Shown: positions 1-9,591, counted from the first letter of the stretch. The stretch: 64,000 nt of DNA from Roseovarius litorisediminis (GCF_900172295.1 NZ_FWFL01000001.1:620001-684000); one strand, 5' to 3'. Program-made: numbers and translations. The notes: a model not told the origin generated them from the letters alone.

Positions 1-25
1 GCCGACTGGTTGGGCTGATCCGTAC

Positions 26-2044
26 CTACTGAGAATTCCACAGCCGCGCACCGGTGATCTGGCGCGCGGTCACAACTTTTACCCCCTTTTGCGTGTCAAA
101 AAGCGCCACAGCCCCGGATTGGCGCAGTTTTTTCGGGTGCAGTACCGTACAAGGCAGATTTTTATCTGCCGTTTTGGGGGGATCGACATTCAACACCACC
201 CATTCACCCTTGTCGCACACCAGCAATGCCGCCGCTTCCCGTTTGCCACGTAGCGCTGTAACCGGTATCGCCCCGGGTGCACGCTTGGGCCAGCGGGCCG
301 CCGCGGCCTTTTGCAGGGCGGCATCCCCGTCGTTCTCCAGCCAGTTCATCGCAACAAAACCTGTCCCACGCTCTTTGCTCAGGGCGCGCCCCTGATCGGT
401 CATCACCCCTACCAGCGACCCGTCTTCGGAAATCAGCACATCCGGGCGTTCGCTTTGTGTCCAAAGCACAATCGCCAATGTGGCAGGAATCATGCCGGCA
501 ATCCGTAACCTGCCCTGCCAAAGGATCACCACAAGCATACCAAGCGCCAAAACCGGCAGAACCAGCGGTTCGGGGCTGAAAACGGCGCCGCGCGCCCCCT
601 CCAGCCCGGACACCCAGTGCGCGACCCCCAGAATCCACCGCAGCCCCAACCCCATCAGCCACAACGCGGCCGCATCAAGACCGAAAGGCAAAAGGCAGGC
701 CGCCAGAACGGCCGCTGGCATTACCAGAACCCCCATCAACGGCACGCTCAGAAGATTGGCGATCAACCCGAAATGCGCAAACTGGTTGAAATGCGCCGCG
801 GCAACCGGGGCCGTGGCCGCCCCTGCCACGAAAGACGAGATCACAACCGCGCTGACCGGCCGCATCCATCCCGGCCCAAGCGGTACCTCGTGATCCCGCA
901 GCCAGCCAAACACGGCGACAAGCGCCGTGGTGGCTGCGAATGACATCTGAAACCCGGGGCCCAGCAGGGCCTCGGGGCGCAGGCAAAGCACGATCACCGC
1001 CGCCACCGCTACCGCCCGCAGGCTGAAAACCCGACGGTCGAACATCACCGCCATCAGCGCCACGGCAACCATGACAAAGGCCCGTTCAGTGGCCACATTT
1101 CCCCCTGACAGGGCAAGGTATCCGGCCGCAGCGACAAGTGCCACAAAGGCCGATATCTTCTTGGCAGGGACGCGCAGACCAACAAAGGGAACAGCGGCAA
1201 ATCCCAGACGTACGGCTGCAAAGACAAAACCTGCCAACAGCCCCATGTGAAGGCCGGAAATGGCCAGAAGATGCGCAAGGTTGGAAATTCGCAACGTCTC
1301 CAGCGTGTCCTGCCCCATTCCTGCACGATCACCGGTCATGATGGCAGCGGCAAAGGCCCCAACTTCCCCCGACAGAATGCTTTGCACATGGGCCGAAAGC
1401 GCCATCCTTGCCTTGAACAGAACCTGTGTGCCGTCGGGGGGGGCAATCGCCAGAACCGGCGTGCGCGTGTACCCAACCCCACCCAGTTTCAGAAACCAGG
1501 CATGGCGCTGAAAATCGAATCCCCCCGGCTCTACCGGGCCGCCGGGTGGGGACACATGCGCCGTCATGATAACCCGCAAACCCGGCTCAGGGGTGATGAA
1601 TCCCTGCGGCCCATGCAGGGCAATCCGCACCCGTTCCGGTCTGCTTTCTGGTGGGACATCGCGCAAAACAACGCGATCCAGCGTCAGGCGTAGCGCGTCC
1701 GATGCTGATCGGTCGATATTCACGATACGCCCTTCCACCGGCCCGTAATAGCGCCAGCCCAGCACTGGCTCAGCCATCTTATGGGCGCGAAATCCGGCAA
1801 GTGAAAACCCTGCAGCGCACAGCGCCAGCGCCCATAGAATCGGCGTGACGGTCGCGTTGGTCCGCGGCACCATCGCGGCCAGCCCCAATGCCGCTGCCGC
1901 GCCCCCTAACAGATGCCCGACCGAGGGCTCGGACCTGATGGTAAAATACAGCCCCACACCGCACCCCAGACATACCGGCACCCAGGGAAACAGATGGCCG
2001 CGTTGGGCCATCCAGATGCTCAGCAGGTTTTGCCAGACGCCCAA
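26..2044 (-). CDS. comEC: ComEC/Rec2 family DNA-uptake channel
   Basis: A 672-aa polytopic membrane protein of the ComEC/Rec2 competence family, which forms the inner-membrane channel that takes single-stranded DNA into the cytoplasm. The N-terminal third has hydrophobic segments and a soluble OB-like part. The central Competence domain carries the family hallmark SNLAHLLAISGLHMGL (about residues 255-270), followed by many membrane helices. The C-terminus (about 530-672) is a short soluble region; the full metallo-beta-lactamase domain of longer ComEC proteins is degenerate or absent. The start chosen is TTG at 2044, preceded by GGAGGGG about 9 nt upstream and an in-frame stop; an ATG at 2011 is the alternative. 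In Rhodobacter, ComEC is needed by recipients of gene transfer agent DNA, which is relevant because a GTA-type lysis pair lies 6-7 kb away. Confidence 0.93.
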   Translation of the reverse strand: MGVWQNLLSIWMAQRGHLFPWVPVCLGCGVGLYFTIRSEPSVGHLLGGAAAALGLAAMVPRTNATVTPILWALALCAAGFSLAGFRAHKMAEPVLGWRYYGPVEGRIVNIDRSASDALRLTLDRVVLRDVPPESRPERVRIALHGPQGFITPEPGLRVIMTAHVSPPGGPVEPGGFDFQRHAWFLKLGGVGYTRTPVLAIAPPDGTQVLFKARMALSAHVQSILSGEVGAFAAAIMTGDRAGMGQDTLETLRISNLAHLLAISGLHMGLLAGFVFAAVRLGFAAVPFVGLRVPAKKISAFVALVAAAGYLALSGGNVATERAFVMVAVALMAVMFDRRVFSLRAVAVAAVIVLCLRPEALLGPGFQMSFAATTALVAVFGWLRDHEVPLGPGWMRPVSAVVISSFVAGAATAPVAAAHFNQFAHFGLIANLLSVPLMGVLVMPAAVLAACLLPFGLDAAALWLMGLGLRWILGVAHWVSGLEGARGAVFSPEPLVLPVLALGMLVVILWQGRLRIAGMIPATLAIVLWTQSERPDVLISEDGSLVGVMTDQGRALSKERGTGFVAMNWLENDGDAALQKAAAARWPKRAPGAIPVTALRGKREAAALLVCDKGEWVVLNVDPPKTADKNLPCTVLHPKKLRQSGAVALFDTQKGVKVVTARQITGARLWNSQ

Positions 2045-2124
2045 CTCTTGTCACCCCTCCAGCGGGCCGATAGACAGTTCTGAACGCTACGCCCCACATC
2101 GTTACCGAAAGGTTAATTTACCCC

Positions 2125-3534
2125 ATGTCCCAACAGGTCGTGACCCGTTTTGCCCCCTCGCCCACCGGTTATCTGCATATCGGCGGCGCGCGCACCGCGC
2201 TTTTCAACTGGCTTTACGCGCGCGGGCGCGGTGGAAAATTCCTGCTGCGGATCGAAGACACCGACCGCGCCCGTTCAACGCCTGAGGCAACCCAGGCAAT
2301 TCTGGATGGGATGACCTGGCTGGGACTGGATCACGATGGCGAGGCAATCAGCCAGTTTCAGCGCGCCGACCGCCACGCCGAGGTGGCACGCGACCTGCTG
2401 GCACAGGGAAAAGCCTACAAGTGTTTCTCGACACAGGACGAAATCCAGGCCTTTCGCGATGCCGCCCGCGCCGAAGGCCGCTCGACCCTGTTCCACAGCC
2501 CCTGGCGTGATTCCACACCAGATCAACACCCCGATGCGCCATATGTCATCCGTATCAAAGCCCCGCGCGATGGCAGCACGGTGATCCGGGATCAGGTTCA
2601 GGGCGATGTCACCATCCGCAACGATCAGCTTGACGACATGGTACTTTTGCGCAGCGACGGCACGCCGGTCTACATGCTTGCCGTGGCGGTGGATGATCAT
2701 GATATGGGGGTTACCCATGTCATCCGGGGCGACGATCACCTGAACAACGCCGCGCGACAAATGATGATCTACACAGCAATGGATTGGCCCCTGCCGGTCT
2801 ATGCCCATATCCCGCTGATCCACGGGCCCGATGGCAAAAAGCTGTCCAAACGCCACGGCGCGCTTGGCGTCGAGGAATACCAGCACATGGGCTATCCGGC
2901 AGCAGGCATGCGCAACTACCTCGCCCGGCTTGGCTGGAGCCATGGTGATGACGAATTTTTTACCGACGCACAGGCCCGGGAATGGTTTGACCTGTCGGGT
3001 ATCGGCAAATCCCCGGCACGGTTTGACTTCAAGAAGCTTGAAAATCTGTGCGGCCAGCATATCGCGGCTTCAGAAGATGCTGCACTGCTGCATGAACTGG
3101 TTGGATTCCTTGCCGCAACGGACCAACCTGCGCTGTCTGACGATAAAATTATTCTGTTGGAACAAGGAATGTACTGCCTAAAGGAACGCGCAAAGACATT
3201 CCCCGAACTAATTGATAAAGCAGAATTTATCCTCACTTCCAGACCAGTGGTTCCGGATGAGAAAGCCGCAGCCCTGCTTGATTCTGTATCCCGTGGTATA
3301 CTGAAGGAATTGACGCCGCAGTTGCAAAATGCTAGTTGGTCTCGCGAAGATCTAGAAGCGATTGCAATGCAGTTCGCTGAAGATAATAGTATTAAATTTG
3401 GAAAGCTTGCCGGCCCGCTTCGGGCCGCGCTGGCCGGACGGACTGCGACACCAAGTGTGTTTGACATGATGTTGGTTCTCGGACGTGGCGAGACGATTGC
3501 CCGGCTTACTGACGCTGCCTGCGAGAATGTTTAA
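2125..3534 (+). CDS. gltX: Glutamyl-tRNA synthetase
   Basis: A class I aminoacyl-tRNA synthetase charging tRNA-Glu (469 aa, usual length). The HIGH-type motif is seen as [19 protein letters not shown] near the N-terminus, and the KMSKS-type motif as KKLSKRHGA near residue 240. The C-terminal third is the anticodon-binding helical domain. Many Rhodobacterales carry two GltX paralogues, and the sequence does not say which this is. The gene is divergent from comEC and is followed after about 70 bp by gltA. Bases from roughly 3130 to 3410, encoding the anticodon-binding domain, are clearly richer in A/T and use codons such as ATT, TTG, AAA, CTA and AAT that are rare in the rest of the gene. Confidence 0.96.
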   Translation: MSQQVVTRFAPSPTGYLHIGGARTALFNWLYARGRGGKFLLRIEDTDRARSTPEATQAILDGMTWLGLDHDGEAISQFQRADRHAEVARDLLAQGKAYKCFSTQDEIQAFRDAARAEGRSTLFHSPWRDSTPDQHPDAPYVIRIKAPRDGSTVIRDQVQGDVTIRNDQLDDMVLLRSDGTPVYMLAVAVDDHDMGVTHVIRGDDHLNNAARQMMIYTAMDWPLPVYAHIPLIHGPDGKKLSKRHGALGVEEYQHMGYPAAGMRNYLARLGWSHGDDEFFTDAQAREWFDLSGIGKSPARFDFKKLENLCGQHIAASEDAALLHELVGFLAATDQPALSDDKIILLEQGMYCLKERAKTFPELIDKAEFILTSRPVVPDEKAAALLDSVSRGILKELTPQLQNASWSREDLEAIAMQFAEDNSIKFGKLAGPLRAALAGRTATPSVFDMMLVLGRGETIARLTDAACENV

Positions 3535-3607
3535 CCTTCTCGAAAGGCCAACTGAAATATGTAGCCCAGTGCGCTGAATGCGCGGGCTTAGAGAGGGAGA
3601 CCGCCTC

Positions 3608-4903
3608 ATGGCAGACAGCACGAAATCCGCAACGCTTGAGATTGACGGCAAAAAATACGAATTGCCGATTTTTTCACCCACTGCGGGCCCGGATGTTGTC
3701 GACATCCGCAAGCTCTATGCGCAGGCAGGGGTTTTCACCTACGACCCGGGCTTTACCTCGACCGCGGCCTGTGACAGCACCATTACCTATATCGACGGTG
3801 ACAAGGGCGAACTGCTGCACCGCGGCTACCCGATTGATCAACTGGCAAGCAAATCGCATTATCTCGAAGTTTGTTATCTGCTGCTTTACGGTGAACTGCC
3901 ATCACCCGCCCACCTCGAGGATTTTGAATCTCGGGTGACCAGCCACACAATGATCCACGAGCAGATGATGTACCTTTTCCGCGGGTTCCGCCGTGATGCG
4001 CACCCGATGGCGATCATGGTGGGTGTGGTCGGTGCAATGTCAGCCTTCTATCACGACTCAACAGACATCAACGACCCCTGGCAGCGCGAAGTGGCCTCGA
4101 TCCGGATGATCGCCAAGATGCCAACCATTGCAGCGATGGCTTATAAATACACCATCGGGCAACCCTTCGAATATCCGCGTAATGATCTGGATTATGCCTC
4201 GAACTTCCTCAAGATGTGCTTTGCTGTCCCGGCCGAGGATTACGAAGTGAATCCGATCCTGGCCCGTGCCATGGACCGGATTTTCACCCTGCATGCCGAC
4301 CACGAACAAAATGCGTCGACGTCCACGGTCCGTCTGGCGTCCAGTTCGGGGGCAAACCCGTTTGCCTGTATCGCCGCTGGTATTGCCTGCCTTTGGGGCC
4401 CGGCACATGGGGGCGCAAATCAGGCTTGTCTTGAAATGCTCAAGAAAATTGGCACCCCCGATCGGATTCCCGAATTCATTGCGCGTGCCAAGGACAAGGA
4501 TGATCCGTTCCGCCTGATGGGCTTTGGCCACCGGGTCTACAAAAACTTTGACCCCCGCGCGACGGTGCTGAAACAGTCCGCCGACGAAGTTCTTGAATTG
4601 ATGGGGATTGATGACAACCCGATCCTGCAGGTCGCCAAAGAACTTGAAAAACAGGCGCTGGCCGACCCGTATTTCTCCGAGAAAAAGCTGTTCCCGAATG
4701 TCGATTTCTATTCCGGCATCATTCTGGAAGCGATGGGTTTCCCGACCTCGATGTTCACGCCCATCTTCGCGCTCAGCCGTACGGTCGGCTGGATTTCGCA
4801 GTGGAAAGAAATGATCGGTGATCCACAACTGAAAATCGGCCGCCCTCGTCAGCTCTATAATGGGTCTACGATGCGCGATTACGTGGATATCGAAAACCGC
4901 TGA
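3608..4903 (+). CDS. gltA: Citrate synthase (type II)
   Basis: Condenses oxaloacetate and acetyl-CoA to citrate at the entry of the TCA cycle. It has 431 aa from the ATG at 3608, which follows the purine-rich GAGAGGGAGA; the reading frame is open upstream to 3578 but that extension has no ribosome site. Active-site regions are visible: [15 protein letters not shown] (catalytic His), [15 protein letters not shown], and [14 protein letters not shown] with the second catalytic His and the following Asp. The N-terminal beta-rich segment with Cys is typical of the hexameric, NADH-sensitive Gram-negative form. A strong hairpin at 4922-4956 ends the unit. Confidence 0.97.
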   Translation: MADSTKSATLEIDGKKYELPIFSPTAGPDVVDIRKLYAQAGVFTYDPGFTSTAACDSTITYIDGDKGELLHRGYPIDQLASKSHYLEVCYLLLYGELPSPAHLEDFESRVTSHTMIHEQMMYLFRGFRRDAHPMAIMVGVVGAMSAFYHDSTDINDPWQREVASIRMIAKMPTIAAMAYKYTIGQPFEYPRNDLDYASNFLKMCFAVPAEDYEVNPILARAMDRIFTLHADHEQNASTSTVRLASSSGANPFACIAAGIACLWGPAHGGANQACLEMLKKIGTPDRIPEFIARAKDKDDPFRLMGFGHRVYKNFDPRATVLKQSADEVLELMGIDDNPILQVAKELEKQALADPYFSEKKLFPNVDFYSGIILEAMGFPTSMFTPIFALSRTVGWISQWKEMIGDPQLKIGRPRQLYNGSTMRDYVDIENR

Positions 4904-4921
4904 GAATCACAGTTTACGCAG

Positions 4922-4956
4922 AACAAAGGCCGGCCCTGATTGGGTCGGCCTTTGTT
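4922..4956. terminator. Bidirectional hairpin between gltA and the hydratase gene
   Basis: AACAAAGGCCG (4922-4932) pairs with CGGCCTTTGTT (4946-4956). The stem continues inward with GCCC/GGGU to leave a five-base loop, giving about 15 base pairs. It lies between two convergent genes and is followed by TTTGTTGTT in the plus direction, so it probably terminates gltA and possibly the opposite operon. Confidence 0.8.
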
Positions 4957-4999
4957 GTTCCGGATACTTATCCAAGTTCGGGCCGCTAGCAGGGCAGGT

Positions 5000-5779
5000 T
5001 TACCGCCCTTCGTATTTCGCGGGGCGCTTTTCCAGAAAAGCAACGACGCCCTCTTTGAAATCACGGGATTTTCCACAGGCTCCCTGCAGCTTGGCTTCAA
5101 AATCCAGCTGGGTGTCAAACCCGTTGTCCCAACTGCCGCGTATCGCCTGTTTCACATGCCCGTAGGCCAGCGTCGGCCCCTTGGCCAGATGCGTGGCACG
5201 GGCCCGCCATTTGCCGTCAAACGCGTCGTCCTCAACGGACTCCCAGATCATTCCCCAGTCGCTGGCTTGCCGCGCGCTGATCGGTTCGGCAAAAAGCGCG
5301 GCCCCCATCGCCTTGGCGGTGCCCATCTGGCGAGGCAGCCAATAGGTGCCGCCTGCATCCGGGATCAGGCCGATCCGGGTAAAGGCCTGCAGGAAATAGG
5401 CGCTTTCGGTGGCTATCACCACATCCGCCGCCAGCGCCAGGTTCGCCCCGGCTCCTGCGGCCGGGCCATTGACCGCGCTGATCGTCGGAACCGGGCAATC
5501 GGTAATTGCACGCAGCATCGGAACATATTCATCGCGCAGAACCCGCTCCAGGTCCATCGCGGCGACATTCCCGCCGTCACTCAGATCCTGGCCCGAACAG
5601 AATGCTTTTCCGTTGCCGGTCATGACCAGAACGCGGGCCTCCCTGGCCGCAAATATGGCCGCGTCCCGGATCTCAGCCCGCATCTGCGCGTTGAGGGCAT
5701 TCATCTTGTCCGGACGATTCAGGCTCAGGACAGCGATATCATCCTCGATGAACAGGGAAATGGTTTGATAGTCTTTCAT
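5000..5779 (-). CDS. Enoyl-CoA hydratase/isomerase family, PaaG-like
   Basis: A crotonase-fold enzyme of 259 aa. The oxyanion-hole segment GKAFCSGQDLSDGG and the block NGPAAGAGANLALAADVVIA followed by RIGLIPDAGGTYWLPR are typical of PaaG, the ring 1,2-epoxyphenylacetyl-CoA isomerase. The Asp in PDAGG sits where PaaG has its catalytic acid, while the Glu used by true hydratases is not obvious there. Other crotonases share parts of this pattern and no paa genes are nearby, so the substrate is uncertain. It is the last gene of the leftward argC-ccm run, 75 bp after ccmH, and in Rhodobacterales it commonly follows ccmH. Fatty or aromatic acyl-CoA metabolism is inferred. Confidence 0.85.
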   Translation of the reverse strand: MKDYQTISLFIEDDIAVLSLNRPDKMNALNAQMRAEIRDAAIFAAREARVLVMTGNGKAFCSGQDLSDGGNVAAMDLERVLRDEYVPMLRAITDCPVPTISAVNGPAAGAGANLALAADVVIATESAYFLQAFTRIGLIPDAGGTYWLPRQMGTAKAMGAALFAEPISARQASDWGMIWESVEDDAFDGKWRARATHLAKGPTLAYGHVKQAIRGSWDNGFDTQLDFEAKLQGACGKSRDFKEGVVAFLEKRPAKYEGR

Positions 5780-5854
5780 TCGGGCGCGCCTTCCAGGATA
5801 AAATCTGTGTCAATCAAACCCCAATACCGCCCTGCGTAAAAGAGAAACGACACG

Positions 5855-6307
5855 TCAGTTTTTCATGATTTCGCGTAATCTTGCCTTTTCGTCGTCGCTC
5901 AGGCTCGCATCCCCGCCTTCAACCGACCTGGAGCGCCTTCGCAAATAGACAACAGCAATCAAGCCGCCCAAAAGCAGCATCAATGGACCCGCCCCCCAGA
6001 GGATCAGGTTTGAGCCGCCCGACTGGGGTTTCAGCAGTACATATTCACCGTAGCGGTCCACAATGAACGCAACGGCCTCTTCATCCGTATCGCCTGCAAC
6101 AAGTCTTTCGCGCACCAGCAGGCGCAGATCGCGGGCAAGCTGCGCACTTGAATCGTCGATGTTTTCGTTGCGGCAAACCAGACAGCGTAATCCCTGGCTC
6201 AGTTCTCGCGCCCGCGCTTCAAGCGCGGGATCGTCCAGAATTTCGTCAGGCTGAACCGCAAAAACCGGGGCCGCAATCAGACACAGGCACAAAACCAGCC
6301 GTTTCAT
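5855..6307 (-). CDS. ccmH: Cytochrome c maturation thioredoxin-like protein CcmH
   Basis: A 150-aa periplasmic protein with an N-terminal signal peptide (MKRLVLCLCLIAAPVFAV). The CcmH/CycL signature LRCLVCRNENIDDSSA contains the redox CxxC that keeps apocytochrome cysteines reduced for haem ligation. One membrane helix follows at about residues 103-123 and a short charged tail ends the protein. Its ATG overlaps the ccmF stop by four bases (ATGA), so the two are translationally coupled. This is the short CcmH; the TPR partner CcmI is not in the window. Confidence 0.95.
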   Translation of the reverse strand: MKRLVLCLCLIAAPVFAVQPDEILDDPALEARARELSQGLRCLVCRNENIDDSSAQLARDLRLLVRERLVAGDTDEEAVAFIVDRYGEYVLLKPQSGGSNLILWGAGPLMLLLGGLIAVVYLRRRSRSVEGGDASLSDDEKARLREIMKN

Positions 6308-8271
6308 TCCGCGGGCACTCCGACCGCGGCCGCCTTGTGGCTGCCCGCCGCCACACGGTAGCGCCGGTCACTCAAGGAAAGCGCACCACCAAACGCCATC
6401 AGGATGGCGCCCCCCCAGATCCAGTTGGCCAGAGGTTTGTAATAGGTCCGGATCGCCCATCCGCCGTTGCCCTGCGGGTCCCCCACCACGACATACACGT
6501 CGCGCAGGAAACCATTGTCGATGGCGGCCTCGGTGGTCGGCATACCCGCTACCGGATAAATCCGTTTTTCCGGGTAAAGCGTATTGATCAGACTGTCGCC
6601 ACGCCGAAGCGAAACCTCTCCCATCGTCGAGATATAGTTGGGCCCCTCGACGCGCGCGACATTGTCCAGCGACAGGGTAAAGCCCGCAACTTCGAATGCC
6701 TCACCGGGCTGCACCACCCGGATATCTTCTACCGACCACGCCATCATGCCCGCGATACCCGCAATTGTGATACCTAGCCCCCCATGGGCCACGGATTTCC
6801 CCCAATCGGCCCTTGGCAGGCGCCTGAGGCGCGCCAGACGGCCTGAACCGCGCCCCGTGCGGCTCCACAGATCCACGGCCGAGCCTGACACCAGCCACGC
6901 CGCCAGAAACAGGCCAACCGGCCCAAGGGCAGACCGCCCGGTCTGCAAGGCCCAGGCCAGTGCCCCGATGGCGATCGCCAGAACAAAGGCGCCCCTCAGC
7001 TGTCGGATCACCCGGCCCAGATTCGCCCGCTTCCACGGCAGCATGGCTCCTACCGGCAGGATCAACCCCAGCAGCAGCATGAAAGGCGTGAACGCCATGT
7101 TGAAAAACGGCGCCCCGACTGACAGTTTCCGATCAAAGAACAATTCAGCCACTAGAGGCCAGATAGTACCCGTGAAGACAACAAAAGCGGAGACGCCCAG
7201 CAGAATGTTGTTTATCACCAGCATGGATTCGCGGCTGACCAGCCCAAAGACACCTTTGGCCTGCATGACATTAGCCCGCGCCGCAAACAGCGTCAGCGCG
7301 CCCAGCATGAACACAGCAAGTATCGCCAGCAGGAAAACACCCCGCTCCGGATCACTGGCAAAGGCATGCACCGAGGTGATGATACCCGAGCGGGTGATAA
7401 ACGCGCCAACCATCGAAAAACCGAAGGCGATGATCGCTAGCAAAACAGTCCAGCTTTTGAGCGATTCGCGTTTTTCCACCACGATCGAGGAATGCAACAA
7501 GGCCGCAGCGATCAGCCAAGGCATGAAACTGGCGTTTTCCACCGGGTCCCAGAACCAGAAACCGCCCCAGCCCAGCTCGTAATAGGCCCACCAGCTGCCC
7601 AGACCGATACCGATCGTCAGGAATATCCATGCCGCCAACGTATAGGGCCGCACCCAGCGTCCCCATGCTGCGTCGACCCGACCTTCGATCAGGGCGGCCA
7701 CCGCGAATGAAAAAGTCATCGAAAGGCCGACATAGCCCAGATAAAGGAACGGCGGATGAAATGCCAAACCCGGATCCTGCAACAGCGGATTCAGGTCATT
7801 GCCGTCAAAGGGTGGCACTGCCAGCCGCAAGAACGGATTGGATGTGAACAAAATAAAGGCGAAAAAAGCCGCCCCGATCATGCCCTGCACTGCCAGAACA
7901 CGCGCCTTCAGGCTGGGTGGCAGATTGCTGCCGAACCAGGCGACCGAACCGCCGAATAGCGCCACGATCAACACCCACAACAACATGGATCCTTCGTGAT
8001 TGCCCCACACACCAGTGATCTTGTACAGCAGCGGCTTGGCCGTATGACTGTTCAGCGTCACCAGCTTGAGTGAGAAATCAGAGGTCAGAAAAGCCCAGGT
8101 CAGCGATGCAAAGGCCCCCGCTGTCAGCAGAAACTGCAAGGTCGCGGCAGGTTCAGCCGCGGCCATCCAGCCGGGCCAGCGCTTGTGTGCACCGTAAAGG
8201 GGAACGACCACCTGAAAGCAGGCGGTCACAAAGGCGAGGATAAGGGCGAAGTGGCCAAGTTCTGTAATCAT
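6304..8271 (-). CDS. ccmF: Haem lyase subunit CcmF
   Basis: A 655-aa polytopic inner-membrane protein that attaches haem from CcmE to apocytochromes c together with CcmH. The WWD haem-binding signature is seen as WGGFWFWDPVENASFMPWL near residue 235, with the conserved periplasmic histidines around it. The start at 8271 (MITELGHFA) is preferred to the upstream in-frame codon because it gives the normal N-terminus entering the first membrane helix directly. The gene lies downstream of the holin gene on the same strand with a 75-bp gap containing a GC-rich hairpin. It overlaps ccmH by four bases. Confidence 0.96.
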   Translation of the reverse strand: MITELGHFALILAFVTACFQVVVPLYGAHKRWPGWMAAAEPAATLQFLLTAGAFASLTWAFLTSDFSLKLVTLNSHTAKPLLYKITGVWGNHEGSMLLWVLIVALFGGSVAWFGSNLPPSLKARVLAVQGMIGAAFFAFILFTSNPFLRLAVPPFDGNDLNPLLQDPGLAFHPPFLYLGYVGLSMTFSFAVAALIEGRVDAAWGRWVRPYTLAAWIFLTIGIGLGSWWAYYELGWGGFWFWDPVENASFMPWLIAAALLHSSIVVEKRESLKSWTVLLAIIAFGFSMVGAFITRSGIITSVHAFASDPERGVFLLAILAVFMLGALTLFAARANVMQAKGVFGLVSRESMLVINNILLGVSAFVVFTGTIWPLVAELFFDRKLSVGAPFFNMAFTPFMLLLGLILPVGAMLPWKRANLGRVIRQLRGAFVLAIAIGALAWALQTGRSALGPVGLFLAAWLVSGSAVDLWSRTGRGSGRLARLRRLPRADWGKSVAHGGLGITIAGIAGMMAWSVEDIRVVQPGEAFEVAGFTLSLDNVARVEGPNYISTMGEVSLRRGDSLINTLYPEKRIYPVAGMPTTEAAIDNGFLRDVYVVVGDPQGNGGWAIRTYYKPLANWIWGGAILMAFGGALSLSDRRYRVAAGSHKAAAVGVPAE

Positions 8272-8336
8272 GACCCAAGTATAGGGCGCAGTGCCAGCCG
8301 GGCCAACGTCAATCTCGCCCACAAATCGATCACTTT

Positions 8337-8359
8337 GTCGCGGGGGTCAGCCCCGCGAC
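8337..8359 (-). terminator. GC-rich hairpin across the holin stop codon
   Basis: GTCGCGGGG (8337-8345) and CCCCGCGAC (8351-8359) form a perfect nine-pair stem with a five-base loop that contains the holin stop codon. There is no T-run after it in the leftward direction, so it may be an mRNA processing or stability element rather than a true intrinsic terminator. It separates the lysis pair from ccmF. Confidence 0.45.
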
Positions 8360-8922
8360 TTGTGCCAGTCATCCAGTGCCGGGTTTTCGCCCGGTGTGAA
8401 AGCTGCCAGGGCCAGCTTTGCATCCGGCCCGGTATCTGCCACGCCGGGGCTGCCGGCACGCAGTTTGCGCAGGGCGGTGATGTTTTCAACAACCTGCGGT
8501 GCGCGCGCCATCGTTACCGCGACAGAGCGTTGAAACTCCTGCCCTTTCGCCTGATGTCGCGCCCCAAAGTAAAACGATACAATTGCACCAAGAAGCCACC
8601 AAAGCGGTTCGGGCACCAGCGCAATGCCCTGCATCCGCTCGGCAAACCAGATCGGATCGGTCATGGCCGAGACAAACAGCGCCAGCGTCCCAAGTGCCAT
8701 GGCCGGGCGTGGCAGGCGGTTGACCGCATCCATGACACGGTCGAACCAACCGCGCTGATTGCTATGAAACTCTTGCCCGTATTGCGTCACGACCTGTTTT
8801 TTGAACTCTGCCTGTCGCCCGGCCCCGGCCTCGGTGTTTTCACGAAACACTTCGGCTGTGTCCGCCACGATGTTGCGCGCCCCGCCAAAAACGACCGTCA
8901 GAACCCGCTCGATCAATCCCAT
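8347..8922 (-). CDS. GTA-type 3-TM holin
   Basis: A 191-aa protein starting MGLIERVLTVVFGGARN, resembling the GTA_holin_3TM family. Holins permeabilise the inner membrane so that an endolysin reaches the wall. An amphipathic N-terminal part is followed by hydrophobic stretches around ALGTLALFVSAMTDPIW and PLWWLLGAIVSFYFG, then a charged C-terminus. The ATG at 8922 overlaps the end of the endolysin gene by ten bases. In Rhodobacter capsulatus the equivalent pair (rcc00555/rcc00556) lies away from the capsid cluster and is required for release of gene transfer agent particles. Here too no capsid genes are nearby. Equivalence is inferred from family, order and context. Confidence 0.85.
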   Translation of the reverse strand: MGLIERVLTVVFGGARNIVADTAEVFRENTEAGAGRQAEFKKQVVTQYGQEFHSNQRGWFDRVMDAVNRLPRPAMALGTLALFVSAMTDPIWFAERMQGIALVPEPLWWLLGAIVSFYFGARHQAKGQEFQRSVAVTMARAPQVVENITALRKLRAGSPGVADTGPDAKLALAAFTPGENPALDDWHKSRG

Positions 8923-9524
8923 GCCGCTGTCCTTTTCTGAAATTCGGCGTCTTGCAGATGAAACCGTAGCGAAATGAACTCTTCCGCGCGGCGGATCCAT
9001 CCGCCTTTGCCCCCGGCCCGTGATCGGGCGTATTTGCGGCTGGCTGCGCGCCGGTCGGCCAGGCCGAAATAGTAATTGCGCCGGGCAATGCCGTACGCAT
9101 CGGCAATATGATCGGGGGCTTCCGTGGCCGCAGTATCGGCAGCCTGGATGGTTTGCGGTCCAATCACGCCGTCCACGTCCACCGCCTGCCCCATCTGGCG
9201 CAAAAGCCGCTGCAGGATTTTCACCGCATTGGCGCCGGCGTTGACATACATATCGAACACGCTGGCCTGCAACACTTGCGGCAGCTCTGCGATGCGCGGT
9301 TGGTTAAAATAGTGGGTGATGAATATGTTTTCGGCCCGGGCGCGGGTCAGGTGTTTGACATCCTCGACACTCACCCGCCCATCCCCGGTCAGGTCCAGCC
9401 CCAGTCGGCGCATCGTGTGAAATGTCACGCCGTATTTGGTAGCCCCGCCCGGATCGTCGGGGTCATCAACAAAGCCGCCTTCACGGGCGACAATCTCTTT
9501 TGCAATCTCTGAAACGCTTCGCAT
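8913..9524 (-). CDS. Holin-associated N-acetylmuramidase (GH108 endolysin)
   Basis: A 203-aa peptidoglycan hydrolase. The GH108 signature is visible as AREGGFVDDPDDPGGATKYG, with the catalytic Glu in EGG, near residue 15. A C-terminal peptidoglycan-binding-3-like half includes VDGVIGPQTIQAAD. No signal peptide is seen, so it needs the holin for export, as in the R. capsulatus GTA endolysin. The holin gene overlaps its 3' end. The start at 9524 follows only a weak GGCGG-type ribosome site. The paired TTAA motifs at 9576-9591 sit 52-67 bp upstream and might be regulatory. Confidence 0.9.
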   Translation of the reverse strand: MRSVSEIAKEIVAREGGFVDDPDDPGGATKYGVTFHTMRRLGLDLTGDGRVSVEDVKHLTRARAENIFITHYFNQPRIAELPQVLQASVFDMYVNAGANAVKILQRLLRQMGQAVDVDGVIGPQTIQAADTAATEAPDHIADAYGIARRNYYFGLADRRAASRKYARSRAGGKGGWIRRAEEFISLRFHLQDAEFQKRTAAWD

Positions 9525-9575
9525 CTGGCCATCCGCCTGCTACCTCAATCGGGCAACAGGCTGCGACCGGTTCGG

Positions 9576-9591
9576 TTAACGGCTGGCTTAA
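9576..9591. promoter_or_regulatory. Paired TTAA motif upstream of the endolysin (possible CtrA site)
   Basis: TTAA at 9576-9579 and 9588-9591 are separated by eight bases; the CtrA consensus is TTAA-N7-TTAA, so the spacing is one base long. On the minus strand one half reads GTTAACC. The second TTAA includes the ccmE stop codon. A weak candidate by itself, interesting because GTA lysis genes are CtrA-dependent in Rhodobacter. Confidence 0.3.
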
